From Parapedobacter tibetensis (GTDB lineage: Bacteria > Bacteroidota > Bacteroidia > Sphingobacteriales > Sphingobacteriaceae): 64,000 nt of DNA. Below, piece by piece: positions 9,710 to 17,138 of this stretch. The stretch is from assembly GCF_024704835.1 (NCBI RefSeq), contig NZ_JAMXBE010000001.1, positions 1-64,000 of the forward strand. The letters are read 5' to 3'. Under the pieces are notes generated by a model that was given only the letters and a program-made list of their open reading frames with translations, did not search any database and was not told the DNA's origin. A program made the position numbers and the translations under genes. Position 1 is the first letter of the stretch, and each line of letters begins with the position of its first letter.

Positions 9710-9786
9710 CCAAATTTTCCATTTGATGGGCCGGGAGATCGGTTCGGAGCTGGATATGGCCGACCAGTCGGAACGGTCATTGCCAC
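8269..9786 (-). CDS. IS1182-family DDE transposase
   Basis: The conserved body runs from FSSYSGLYDLIVPKDNLLRK through FIYDELLEKYC and SPIRMFKYLLLK to the C-terminus, as in IS1182-type transposases of Bacteroidota. Candidate catalytic residues are D in VIVDATH (about residue 165), D in VIGDAAYSG (about 327) and E in IEAKNSELKNVHG (about 464). The cysteine cluster of these proteins, CKVCPLRENCYKPG, is present at about 413-426. The coding frame is intact to its stop. The first ~28 residues (from the ATG at 9786) read antisense through another transposase fragment and are not homologous; the native start is missing or non-canonical. Expression and activity are therefore doubtful although the catalytic domain looks complete. 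Confidence 0.85.
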   Translation of the reverse strand: MAMTVPTGRPYPAPNRSPGPSNGKFGIAIPQFSSYSGLYDLIVPKDNLLRKINDLIDFSFIYDELLEKYCHNNGRTAESPIRMFKYLLLKTIYCVSDVDVVERSRYDMSFKYFLEMAPEDDVINPSSLTKFRKLRLKDTDLLNLLVNKTVCIAIEKDIIKSKSVIVDATHSLSRSNPHSALDVLRERSKLLRKAVYAIDGDMKGRMPEKNESSNLGKEIAYCRELQERIESDRALSETPAVKEKLNLLKETVGDTQEHYTLSKDMDAKIGHKTADSHFFGYKTHLAMTGERIITAAVVTSGEKDDGTELPKLLGISQRNGVKVDTVIGDAAYSGKKNLKLAREQDIRIVARLTPCIAQGSRKDAEMFDYNKDAGMFVCPAGHLAIRKARQGKKDRGKNQADTYYFDVEKCKVCPLRENCYKPGAKSKTYSVTIKSDLHKEQMDFQETDYYKQKTRERYKIEAKNSELKNVHGYARANSYGIKNMEMQGALAIFTVNLKRILKLIK

Positions 9787-10139
9787 CCATCCAGCGGGAG
9801 GACGTGTTATATGCGGAGGTCGACGGAAGCATGGTCCTGACCCGTGATGGCTGGAAAGAGGTGAAACTGGGGCGGTTGTTCAAATCCGCGGATTGCCTGG
9901 TGGGGGATGGCCAGCAGCGGGGACAGATAACCCAATCGCAGTACATTGCCCATCTGGGCGGCAAGGCCCCTTTCTGCCGCGGGATGGATGAATTGCTGGA
10001 CTCCTTCGGGGGGAATGCCCTGGGGAGCCGGTTGGTGGCCATCAACGATGGGGCCGAATGGATCGCCAACTGGATAAGGGACATCTTCCCGGAAGCCCAT
10101 CACGTTCCATATAAAAGTCGTATCTTTGTGCAATTTTAA
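9696..10139 (+). pseudogene. Truncated transposase fragment, ISKra4/ISLre2-like
   Basis: An open frame of 147 residues with an internal block typical of a different IS family: MGREIGSELDMADQSE, VLYAEVDGSMVLTRDGWKEV, KLGRLFKSADC, ITQSQYIAHLGGKAPFC, LVAINDGAEWIANWI. Two acidic residues of a DDE-type site (in EVDGSM and INDGAEW) are visible, but the protein stops soon after FPEAHHV, where a full copy would continue for 150 or more residues. The 5' part is also missing, cut where the IS1182-like element begins. This is a dead remnant in the middle of a nested IS region. The family name is by memory of motif style, so treat it as approximate. Confidence 0.65.
10121..10128 (+). promoter_or_regulatory. 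Promoter -7 element for khtTU
   Basis: TATCTTTG fits the Bacteroidota -7 consensus TAnnTTTG exactly and lies 30 bases before the khtT start. No TTG -33 box is visible at the normal distance. The element lies inside the last codons of the transposase remnant, so the upstream half of the promoter is IS-derived sequence. Confidence 0.6.
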
Positions 10140-10158
10140 ACTTTAGGGAGAGACTATT

Positions 10159-10635
10159 ATGTCAATTGTAAGGGAATCCGACCTGATTGGTATCGGCAAA
10201 AAATATCAAATCGAAACCGAAGCTGGGGATAATATGGTTGTGGTAATCCACGATGACGGCAGACGCGAACTCTACCGTTTTGACCAGGAGGAGAGCGAAT
10301 CCAAATGTGTGATGACCCTATCAGATGAGGAATCCCGACAAGTGGCCGGAATCATCGGAGGGCTATCGTATAAACCTAAAGCCCTCGAAACCATTGAAGT
10401 GGCGTTAGACGACCTCATCATTGAATGGTATAAAGTTGAAGATGGAGCCCTTAGCATCGGTAAATCCATTGGTCAGCTTGAAGTAAGGCATCGTACCGGC
10501 GCATCGATTATTGCTGCTATCAAGGAAGGGGAAAGCACCATTAATCCGGGCCCGGATTATATTATTACGCCAGATACTACTCTTGTTGTGGCCGGCAAAC
10601 GGAACCATATCAAGTTACTCAAAGAAATTTTATAG
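10159..10635 (+). CDS. khtT: K+/H+ antiporter regulatory subunit KhtT
   Basis: 158 residues, very similar in layout and motifs to Bacillus Kht[35 protein letters not shown]-like [40 protein letters not shown], and a TrkA-C (RCK-C) domain at about 75-158 ending [20 protein letters not shown]. In the known system KhtT is a cytoplasmic regulator that gates the membrane antiporter KhtU in response to nucleotide and pH. The partner gene follows after 47 bp. The ATG is preceded by TTTAGGGAGAG, and the promoter -7 box is 30 bp upstream, both supporting this start. Confidence 0.9.
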   Translation: MSIVRESDLIGIGKKYQIETEAGDNMVVVIHDDGRRELYRFDQEESESKCVMTLSDEESRQVAGIIGGLSYKPKALETIEVALDDLIIEWYKVEDGALSIGKSIGQLEVRHRTGASIIAAIKEGESTINPGPDYIITPDTTLVVAGKRNHIKLLKEIL

Positions 10636-10682
10636 CGAAATGGGCCGGTGGTCGGCCATTCGTTTAATGTTAAAACGACTTT

Positions 10683-11927
10683 ATGCTCTCCCATACGCTC
10701 ATCTTGGAAGTCGGAATTGCCGTGACGTTGGTAGCCCTTGTTGGGTTAATTTCTAATAGGCTAAGGTTTTCAGTCATTCCGTTTTTTATCCTGATTGGCA
10801 TGGTATTGGGCCAACACGCCCCAACAATCGGCGCCGTGGACCTTACTTTTACGGAAAGTAAGCCATTTATCGACTTCATGGGGCGGCTTGGGGTGCTATT
10901 CCTACTCTTCTACCTCGGCCTGGAATTTTCCGTAGGACGGCTGATCAAGTCGGGCAAATCCATCATCAGTGGCGGCACGATATACGTAATTCTGAATTTC
11001 TGCTCCGGCTTACTCATCGGGTTCTTAATGGGTTTACCGTTCAAGGAAATGATGGTGCTTTGTGGCATCATGACCAGCTCGTCAACTGCTATCGTGGCCA
11101 AAGTCCTCACAGACCTGAAGCGTACAGCCAATCCCGAAACCGAGGTTATCATGGGAATGATTATGTTTGACGACCTCTTCATTGCCATGCACATCTCATT
11201 CTTGTCGGGCCTGATATTAACGGGAAGCAGTTCGTTTTGGGCGGTGGCGGGCACCTCGCTGCTGGCCTTAGGCTTTATTCTGACATTTCTTATTCTGGGG
11301 AGGAGGCTCGTGCCGGCGATTGATAAGCTACTGCAGGATAAGACTTCTGAATTATTTATCCTCATTATCTTTTCGTTGCTGTTTGTTGTTGCTGGTTTTT
11401 CTGAAACTATCCACGTAGCGGAGGCTATCGGTGCCCTGATGGCTGGGTTGGTATTGGCCGACTCCCAATACATCAAGCGTATCGAACAGATGGTATCGCC
11501 TTATAAGGATTTCTTCGGCGCCATGTTTTTCTTCAGTTTTGGGCTATCCATCGATCCATTAACGTTAGGTGGTGCGGTGATGTGGGCCTCCATAGCCGCT
11601 GGTGTGACGGTACTCTGCAACGTGGCATCCGGTTATTTTGCAGCCCGGTTTTCTGGGCTTAGAAAGCGTAACTCGGTGGACATCGGTTTTACTTTGGCCG
11701 CGAGGGGCGAATTTTCCATCATCATGGCCAATATCGGAAAGGCTGGCAAGTTGCTTCCCGTCATTCAGTCTTTTGTAGTGGTATATGTATTGATATTATC
11801 TATTATAGCTCCACTCCTAACGAAAGAATCACGCAACATTTGGAATAAGGTTTTTGGAAAAGACAAAATAGGAAATAAACCTTTGAAAACATTGAGTGAG
11901 TTGGAGAGCCAACAACAAAGACCATAA
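10683..11927 (+). CDS. khtU: K+(cation)/H+ antiporter KhtU, CPA2 family
   Basis: 414 residues with about 12 hydrophobic segments covering almost the full length. CPA2 features are visible: LGVLFLLFYLGLEFSV, MTSSSTAIVAKVL (the discontinuous-helix region), FDDLFIAMH (paired Asp), HVAEAIGALMAGLVLADS, FFGAMFFFSFGLSI and FTLAARGEFSIIMANIGK. It exports K+ (or another monovalent cation) in exchange for H+ under the control of KhtT. Unlike KefB/KefC it has no C-terminal TrkA-N domain, consistent with a separate regulatory subunit upstream. The gene pair protects against excess K+ or alkaline stress in the organisms where it has been studied. Confidence 0.88.
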   Translation: MLSHTLILEVGIAVTLVALVGLISNRLRFSVIPFFILIGMVLGQHAPTIGAVDLTFTESKPFIDFMGRLGVLFLLFYLGLEFSVGRLIKSGKSIISGGTIYVILNFCSGLLIGFLMGLPFKEMMVLCGIMTSSSTAIVAKVLTDLKRTANPETEVIMGMIMFDDLFIAMHISFLSGLILTGSSSFWAVAGTSLLALGFILTFLILGRRLVPAIDKLLQDKTSELFILIIFSLLFVVAGFSETIHVAEAIGALMAGLVLADSQYIKRIEQMVSPYKDFFGAMFFFSFGLSIDPLTLGGAVMWASIAAGVTVLCNVASGYFAARFSGLRKRNSVDIGFTLAARGEFSIIMANIGKAGKLLPVIQSFVVVYVLILSIIAPLLTKESRNIWNKVFGKDKIGNKPLKTLSELESQQQRP

Positions 11928-11964
11928 CATTTATCGCCGTTGGTTGTGATTATCATCGCATTTG

Positions 11965-11995
11965 TTGCATCCATTGAAAATATTGGCGACCTTTG
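11965..11995 (+). promoter_or_regulatory. Promoter for the 12026 lipoprotein gene
   Basis: TTG at 11965-11967, a 20-bp spacer and GACCTTTG at 11988-11995 (7 of 8 to TAnnTTTG counting only fixed positions loosely). Transcription would begin near 12001, downstream of an in-frame ATG at 11993, which supports the later ATG at 12026 as the true start. Confidence 0.5.
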
Positions 11996-12025
11996 TATAA
12001 TTGTGTACCATGTAAAAACAGAAAA

Positions 12026-12643
12026 ATGGACCGTCTGAATCTCGCTATTTTATGGCTATCAATTATCCTGATATCGTCTTGCAACAATGCTTCTACATCG
12101 GGTGAAGATGAAACGGAAGACTTGAACCTGCTTTCGATTACCAACAACCCCGAAAACCCTTCCAGAATTTTCCTTAGGCTGACGGATAAAATGGAGGGGG
12201 ATACCTCTATTTCCTATGCAGCGAAAGGATTATATCAAGATGATACCGTCGGTTTCTTCATTGAGATTGACAAAAATATCCCTGCCGGAATCAATCAGGA
12301 TGGATCTGCGGATAATGAAGTTGGGTTTAAAAAGGGGTGGATAAAATTCAGAAAATCTGGAATAGAGAGTGACCGGTTTGTATCGGCATTAGCCGAACTA
12401 TGGCAGGTTGATAGTATTGTCAATATGAAAACACAAACAATCCAACCGCTGGTATTCTCATCAAATAAAACAGCCATTGATCATAGCAAACCTTCTACCA
12501 GTAGTTTCAAATTGTTTTTCGATGACGACTCACTAAACCCTGGGGAAATATTTTTCACCTTTGACACGTACAAAAAAGGTATCGAATTCCAAGAAAAGGA
12601 TGCGAAATACAGGTCTGCGATAGTACGTTCTTTTTCAGAATAA
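12026..12643 (+). CDS. Hypothetical lipoprotein, 205 aa
   Basis: The start at 12026 gives a lipoprotein signal (LAILWLSIILISSCNN, acylated Cys at residue 18). The frame is open from 11993, but that start lies upstream of the likely transcription start. The mature part is acidic and soluble with no recognised domain; it contains PSRIFLRLTDKMEGDTSISYAAKGLYQDDTVGF split by charged loops, and ends FDTYKKGIEFQEKDAKY. It is probably attached to the outer membrane, facing the periplasm or surface. It is transcribed alone, between khtU and a convergent Fe-S gene. No function is proposed. Confidence 0.7.
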   Translation: MDRLNLAILWLSIILISSCNNASTSGEDETEDLNLLSITNNPENPSRIFLRLTDKMEGDTSISYAAKGLYQDDTVGFFIEIDKNIPAGINQDGSADNEVGFKKGWIKFRKSGIESDRFVSALAELWQVDSIVNMKTQTIQPLVFSSNKTAIDHSKPSTSSFKLFFDDDSLNPGEIFFTFDTYKKGIEFQEKDAKYRSAIVRSFSE

Positions 12644-12673
12644 AAGAAAGGATAGCATAGCCTCTTGCTATTC

Positions 12674-12994
12674 CTACATAAAGCCAAGTTCCAAACGAGC
12701 TACATCAGTCATCATACTCTTGTCCCATGGCGGGTCAAAGGTCAGCTCTACCAAGGCTTGTTCCACTCCTTCCACCGCTCCTACTTTGCGTTGCACTTCG
12801 TCAATGATGTCGCCGGCTACAGGACATCCTGGGGCTGTGAGTGTCATCACCACCTTGGCTGTGCCGCCTTCCTTGGTAACAAGTTCATAAACTAACCCCA
12901 ATTCAAGAATATTGACCGGTATCTCTGGGTCGAACACGGTTTCCAGTGCTTCCCTGATGGCAGGCGCTAGATGCAATGGGTCATTGATAATCAT
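12674..12994 (-). CDS. MIP18/DUF59-family Fe-S cluster assembly protein (SufT-like)
   Basis: 106 residues, nearly all one MIP18 (DUF59) domain: AIREALETVFDPEIPVNILE, LGLVYELV, VVMTLTAPGCPVAGDIIDEV with the conserved Cys57, and ending ELTFDPPWDKSMMTDVARLE. Members act as auxiliary proteins in Fe-S cluster delivery (SufT, CIA2/MIP18) or in phenylacetyl-CoA oxygenase maturation (PaaD). There is no paa gene nearby, so the Fe-S role is more likely. No suf genes are in the window. It ends 30 bp from the convergent lipoprotein gene and has its own promoter at 13023-13050. Confidence 0.82.
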   Translation of the reverse strand: MIINDPLHLAPAIREALETVFDPEIPVNILELGLVYELVTKEGGTAKVVMTLTAPGCPVAGDIIDEVQRKVGAVEGVEQALVELTFDPPWDKSMMTDVARLELGFM

Positions 12995-13022
12995 GATTCT
13001 CCTCCAAAACGTAATTTAATTA

Positions 13023-13050
13023 CAAAGGTAACGTATTTTTAGGAACTCAA
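13023..13050 (-). promoter_or_regulatory. Promoter for the SufT-like gene (minus strand)
   Basis: Read on the minus strand: TTG (13050-13048), 17-bp spacer, TACCTTTG (13030-13023), a perfect -7 match. The spacer is 2 bp shorter than usual. Transcription would start about 20 bp before the ATG at 12994. It is back to back with the promoter of the serine hydrolase. Confidence 0.5.
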
Positions 13051-13065
13051 GTTTGCAGTAATAAG

Positions 13066-13073
13066 TATCTTTG
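13066..13073 (+). promoter_or_regulatory. Promoter -7 element for the serine hydrolase gene
   Basis: TATCTTTG, a perfect TAnnTTTG match, 17 bases before the ATG at 13091. No TTG at the usual distance. The leader would be only about 10 nt. Confidence 0.45.
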
Positions 13074-13090
13074 GCTAACATTCTTTTATC

Positions 13091-14614
13091 ATGAGCATCA
13101 TCAACAAATCCATTGGTTGGCTATTGGCCTTGTTTTTCTTACACACCGGTTTCACACATGCGCAACAGGCTGATACACTAAACGATATCAAGCGGGCCCT
13201 CCCAACCATCGATAGCATCTACCGATCCTTTGCGGCCAAGTACCACTCTCCTGGGCTTGCTTATGCGGTTGTGTATCGTGGCGACGTGGTGCATATGGGC
13301 ACATTCGGGCATACGGATATCCAACAACAATTTCCTGTGACACCGCACTCCGTATTTCGTATTGCTTCCATGACCAAGAGCTTTGTAGCCGCGGCCATCC
13401 TGCAATTGCGTGATGCGGGGCAGCTCAGACTGGATGATCCGGTAACTCAGTATATCCCTGAGCTAGGCAACCAATGGCTACTTACTACAGATGCGCCTGA
13501 AATCTCCATTAGGCATTTACTCACACATTCGGCCGGATTTCCCGAAGACAATCCTTGGGGTGATAGGCAATTGGAAATCAGTGATGAGAAGTTCAAGGCG
13601 CTCATCCAACAGGGATTCACGTTTTCGAATGCTCCCGGTATGGGCTATGAATATAGCAATACCGGCTATGCTTTGTTAGGCGAGGTAATTAAGCGCATAA
13701 CCGGACAGCGCTATGATGCATACATCAATACCAACCTGCTACAACCGTTGGGCATGGCTAATACGCATTGGGAACATACCGAAGTGCCCGATAGTCTTCT
13801 TGCCAAAGGATATCGCTGGGTAAATGACCAATGGGTGGCACAACCGATGCTTCATGATGGCGCCTATGGGGCTATGGGAGGATTGATGAGTTCATTGGAA
13901 GACTTCGCCAAATACACGATGCTTTTCCTTGATGCCTGGCCTGTCCGGGATGGTGCAGACAACGGTCCGCTCAAGCGATCCTCCTTGCGGGAAATGCAGC
14001 AACCTTGGACATTTAACAGCCTAAGCATGGGTGCCGTTGCCAATAACGACTCCTGTCCCATAGTTTCTGCATACGGATATGGCCTACGGTGGACCCGTGA
14101 CTGCACCAAAGTTACCACGGTAGGGCATAGTGGTGGCTTACCTGGGTTTGGCAGCAATTGGATAATTTTGCCTGACTACGGTTTAGGTGTCATTTGCTTC
14201 AGCAACGTCACCTATGCCCCTACTACAGCCATCAACGCAAACGTGATCAAGGAAATCATTCTTCGGTCTGATATCGGGCCACGCACGAAGGAGGTGAGCG
14301 CCATTCTCAAGCAACGGCAGAATGAGTTAATGAATTTTCTGCCCAATTGGGCAGACGCGGAAGATAGCGATGTTTTTGCCGTCAATTTCTTCCTTGATCA
14401 TTACATCGACGTACTCCGTGAAGAAAGCAAGATGGTTTTTGCCAAAGCAGGGAAAGTACTGAAGGTAAATGAAATCATTGCGGAGAATAACCTACGTGGA
14501 ACGTTCATCATCGAGTGTGAACACCAAGACATTGCTGTCTATTTTACCTTAAGTCCCGAAAGCATACCACGTATCCAGCAGTTTTCGATTAAGCCGGTGA
14601 CGGAACGCCGATGA
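13091..14614 (+). CDS. Secreted class C beta-lactamase-like serine hydrolase (S12 family), 507 aa
   Basis: Signal peptide at residues 1-24 (ends FTHAQ). The S12 fold has its three motifs in order: S-x-x-K as SMTK at 93-96 (Ser93 nucleophile), Y-x-N as YSN at 188-190, and HSGG near residue 350. This family includes AmpC beta-lactamases, DD-peptidases, esterases and D-amino-acid amidases, and the exact substrate cannot be read from sequence. At 507 residues it is longer than the ~370-residue catalytic domain; the extra C-terminal ~120 residues form a small acidic domain often found in the esterase-like group. It probably works in the periplasm. Just downstream, convergent, lie two carboxypeptidase-type genes, so a role in cell-wall or peptide turnover is possible. 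Confidence 0.85.
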   Translation: MSIINKSIGWLLALFFLHTGFTHAQQADTLNDIKRALPTIDSIYRSFAAKYHSPGLAYAVVYRGDVVHMGTFGHTDIQQQFPVTPHSVFRIASMTKSFVAAAILQLRDAGQLRLDDPVTQYIPELGNQWLLTTDAPEISIRHLLTHSAGFPEDNPWGDRQLEISDEKFKALIQQGFTFSNAPGMGYEYSNTGYALLGEVIKRITGQRYDAYINTNLLQPLGMANTHWEHTEVPDSLLAKGYRWVNDQWVAQPMLHDGAYGAMGGLMSSLEDFAKYTMLFLDAWPVRDGADNGPLKRSSLREMQQPWTFNSLSMGAVANNDSCPIVSAYGYGLRWTRDCTKVTTVGHSGGLPGFGSNWIILPDYGLGVICFSNVTYAPTTAINANVIKEIILRSDIGPRTKEVSAILKQRQNELMNFLPNWADAEDSDVFAVNFFLDHYIDVLREESKMVFAKAGKVLKVNEIIAENNLRGTFIIECEHQDIAVYFTLSPESIPRIQQFSIKPVTERR

Positions 14615-14629
14615 TGCCCTTCTCCTTCA

Positions 14630-16105
14630 TCACCAAATATAATTCTTAAATTCTTTTTGCGGTTCTGATGAAAGGTCAATCAGGTATCCATTGATGATAG
14701 CATAGGCGGGCACATCACCGCTGGCCAGGAAAAAATTGGCCTCCCTGCCCAGATTTGGACTGGCTGGGGTAGGCGTTCGCTGATTGAATACCACTAAAGG
14801 TAAACCGTGATTGCGATCATCTGGAAGATTGGCCACTTGGATCGCATAATAACCTTGGCGCAATAGGTCCATTGCCTGCTCCAGGGAAACCTGATTGGTA
14901 CTGCTGAACGTCTTCGGATAAATCTTGCCTTGCATGAAGTGGTATCCTTCAGCGTCCAATTCATCGTAGCCATAGTTTTCTTTTAAATCACCAATATCAG
15001 CTATCCGTGAGCGTACATAGTAATCGCTTCCCACCGTGTGCTCGTCGCGCATGATGGCCAAGTCTGTTTTATAAGACAACGAATCCCGAGCAGCACCTAC
15101 GTTACGCAACAATACATCTGAAAGCTTAGACTCATTGAATGGCAATGCTTCATAATCTGCAATATTATACTGCTCATAGCTGCCTTGGGCAATCTCAATC
15201 AACGCATTGAGAATAATGATGAAGTTGAGCTTACGAATGACCTGTTTTTCGGGATCGCCCCTATACCCCCCCGATTCAATAAGTACGGTGCTCGCTCCCC
15301 AGCTTTGGAAGTTATCGCCAAAACCTCGGGGGGTAAAGGTATCATCGTATTTGGCCACCCCATTGGGTACATAGCCCTGCAAGATGCGGTTCATGCCCGC
15401 GGCGATTTTCATTGCACCGGCCCGCACATCATTGATATCCCGCTCCTCGTTGTATGCTGGAGCCAGCAGGGCAATGGTCACTGGGTTGGACGTTCCCGGC
15501 ACATTGTAATATATACTTTGGTCGTGCAGGTTGAATCCATAATTGGGCTGTACGGTCTTGGCTGCACGGATAAGGATATCTCCTTCAACGGTTGCCCCCG
15601 CGCGGGCATCGCGGTTCACATCGATATCCATGGCATTGCGTCGAGTATAATCATCCGCACCATCCGGGTTCAGCATAGGAATGAAATACAGACTGGTCTG
15701 CTCCCTCAGCAAGTTACGCACACTATCCATGCCATCATCCTGCGCCTCTAGGAAATTGAATAGGTCCATCAATGCCATGGTAGCCGTGGGTTCATTGCCA
15801 TGCATCTGCGACCATAGCATTACTTTCTTTGGCCCCACCCCATACTTCAGTTGGTAAATTGGCTTTTTTAGTACCGAAATCCCTAATTGGGTCACATCGA
15901 AAGCATTCCCCTCCTTACGTTTGAGGATAAGCGGCTCGATGTCGGCATGCTTGAAACGCCGGTGGACAATGGAGGGCTCACGATAGGTTTCAAAGGCTTT
16001 CTCCAGCATGGCGGTATCAGGTGTATACGTGACTCGGCCTTGTCCATTGCCTTGACAGGCTGCCGAAACCAGTATCATGGTGAATATGTATATGAACTGC
16101 TTCAT
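14630..16105 (-). CDS. Zinc carboxypeptidase, M14 family lipoprotein, 491 aa
   Basis: Lipoprotein signal (MKQFIYIFTMILVSAAC, Cys17). An M14 peptidase domain follows, with zinc ligands H102 and E105 in MHGNEP and H194 in NLHDQ, and catalytic Glu277 in TVLIESGGY. RNAMDIDVNRD at 157-166 fits the Asn-Arg substrate-carboxylate pocket of M14 enzymes. It hydrolyses C-terminal residues from peptides, probably in the periplasm or on the surface. A second domain of about 190 residues follows the catalytic part. The start overlaps the stop of the LD-carboxypeptidase gene by 4 bp (ATGA), indicating translational coupling in a pyrC-ldcA-M14 operon. Confidence 0.85.
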   Translation of the reverse strand: MKQFIYIFTMILVSAACQGNGQGRVTYTPDTAMLEKAFETYREPSIVHRRFKHADIEPLILKRKEGNAFDVTQLGISVLKKPIYQLKYGVGPKKVMLWSQMHGNEPTATMALMDLFNFLEAQDDGMDSVRNLLREQTSLYFIPMLNPDGADDYTRRNAMDIDVNRDARAGATVEGDILIRAAKTVQPNYGFNLHDQSIYYNVPGTSNPVTIALLAPAYNEERDINDVRAGAMKIAAGMNRILQGYVPNGVAKYDDTFTPRGFGDNFQSWGASTVLIESGGYRGDPEKQVIRKLNFIIILNALIEIAQGSYEQYNIADYEALPFNESKLSDVLLRNVGAARDSLSYKTDLAIMRDEHTVGSDYYVRSRIADIGDLKENYGYDELDAEGYHFMQGKIYPKTFSSTNQVSLEQAMDLLRQGYYAIQVANLPDDRNHGLPLVVFNQRTPTPASPNLGREANFFLASGDVPAYAIINGYLIDLSSEPQKEFKNYIW

Positions 16106-17118
16106 CTTTTTGAAAAAATGTTTTCCAATACCGTAATGCTTCCCTTGTCTGCATCCATCTGCACCCGCGCACCTATCGGCAAGATGAATTGCTCATCCAT
16201 ATGTCCAATTAGCGCACCTTGGTATGCCGGTATATCCAATGGTCGAATATAATCGTCCAATATCTGTTCCAATGTCAACGAATTGTCCGGATTTTTCGCT
16301 TCGCAATCCGAACATTTGCCGAAAATGAATCCGTTGATTTTTTTCAACGCTCCGGATAACGCCAGTTGGCTGAACATCCGGTCGATACGATAGGGTTCTT
16401 CCCCGATGTCTTCCAGGAATAAGACACTGTCTTCAAAATCAGGAAAATACGCTGACCCCGCTATACCCGTTAAAACCGTAAGATTACCACCAAAAAGCCT
16501 GCCTTCCGCTTTCCCTGGTGTAAGGATTCGAATAGATTCTTGGTCTGCTGCATACGTGGGTGATTTCCCTTCAAAGAACAGTTGCTCAAACTGGTTGATG
16601 ACCATCGGCGTCCAAGGGCTGTTTGCCACCGCACCGTGGAACGTGATTAACCCGGTTTGCGTTTGGATGGCCTGATGGAACGCCGTAATGTCGCTGTAAC
16701 CTAAAAAAATCTTTGGATTCCGCGCAATCAATCCATAGTCTAATCGATCAAGTAGCCTTGCCGCCCCCGAGCCACCCCGTAGGCATACAATCGCTTTTAC
16801 TTCCGGATCGCTGAACATGCCCTGCAAATCAGCTATCCGCTCCTCATCGGTTCCTGCCAAATATCCATTTTTTTTACCCACATGCTTTCCCCATTTGATG
16901 CGTAGACCGAGTGCTTTGAAATTATCTTCAGCAATGGAATACCCTTTATCATCTACCAATGCTGAAGAAGGGGTAATGATGCCCACGGTATCGCCCCTGC
17001 GGATTAACGGGGGTCGGATGGCCGGCATGTCGCGGGTTGCGGCACTTGAGAATGTGTTTGATAACGGCAGGGAAGCCATTCCCACGCCCAGTGTTTTGAT
17101 GAATGTTCGTTTATTCAT
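16102..17118 (-). CDS. LD-carboxypeptidase, S66 family, exported form
   Basis: 338 residues with an N-terminal signal of Tat-like style (NKRTFIKTLGVGMASLP). The S66 triad is visible: nucleophile Ser142 in LGYSDITAF, Glu in LEDIGEEPYRIDRM, and His in LIGHMDEQFILPIGA. The enzyme removes the terminal D-Ala from L,D-peptides of murein tetrapeptides in peptidoglycan recycling. E. coli LdcA is cytoplasmic; this one carries an export signal, as many Bacteroidota members do, so it may act on periplasmic muropeptides. The gene lies 20 bp after pyrC and overlaps the M14 peptidase gene by 4 bp. Confidence 0.88.
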   Translation of the reverse strand: MNKRTFIKTLGVGMASLPLSNTFSSAATRDMPAIRPPLIRRGDTVGIITPSSALVDDKGYSIAEDNFKALGLRIKWGKHVGKKNGYLAGTDEERIADLQGMFSDPEVKAIVCLRGGSGAARLLDRLDYGLIARNPKIFLGYSDITAFHQAIQTQTGLITFHGAVANSPWTPMVINQFEQLFFEGKSPTYAADQESIRILTPGKAEGRLFGGNLTVLTGIAGSAYFPDFEDSVLFLEDIGEEPYRIDRMFSQLALSGALKKINGFIFGKCSDCEAKNPDNSLTLEQILDDYIRPLDIPAYQGALIGHMDEQFILPIGARVQMDADKGSITVLENIFSKR

Positions 17119-17138
17119 AGTTGCTTTTGCGAATAACG

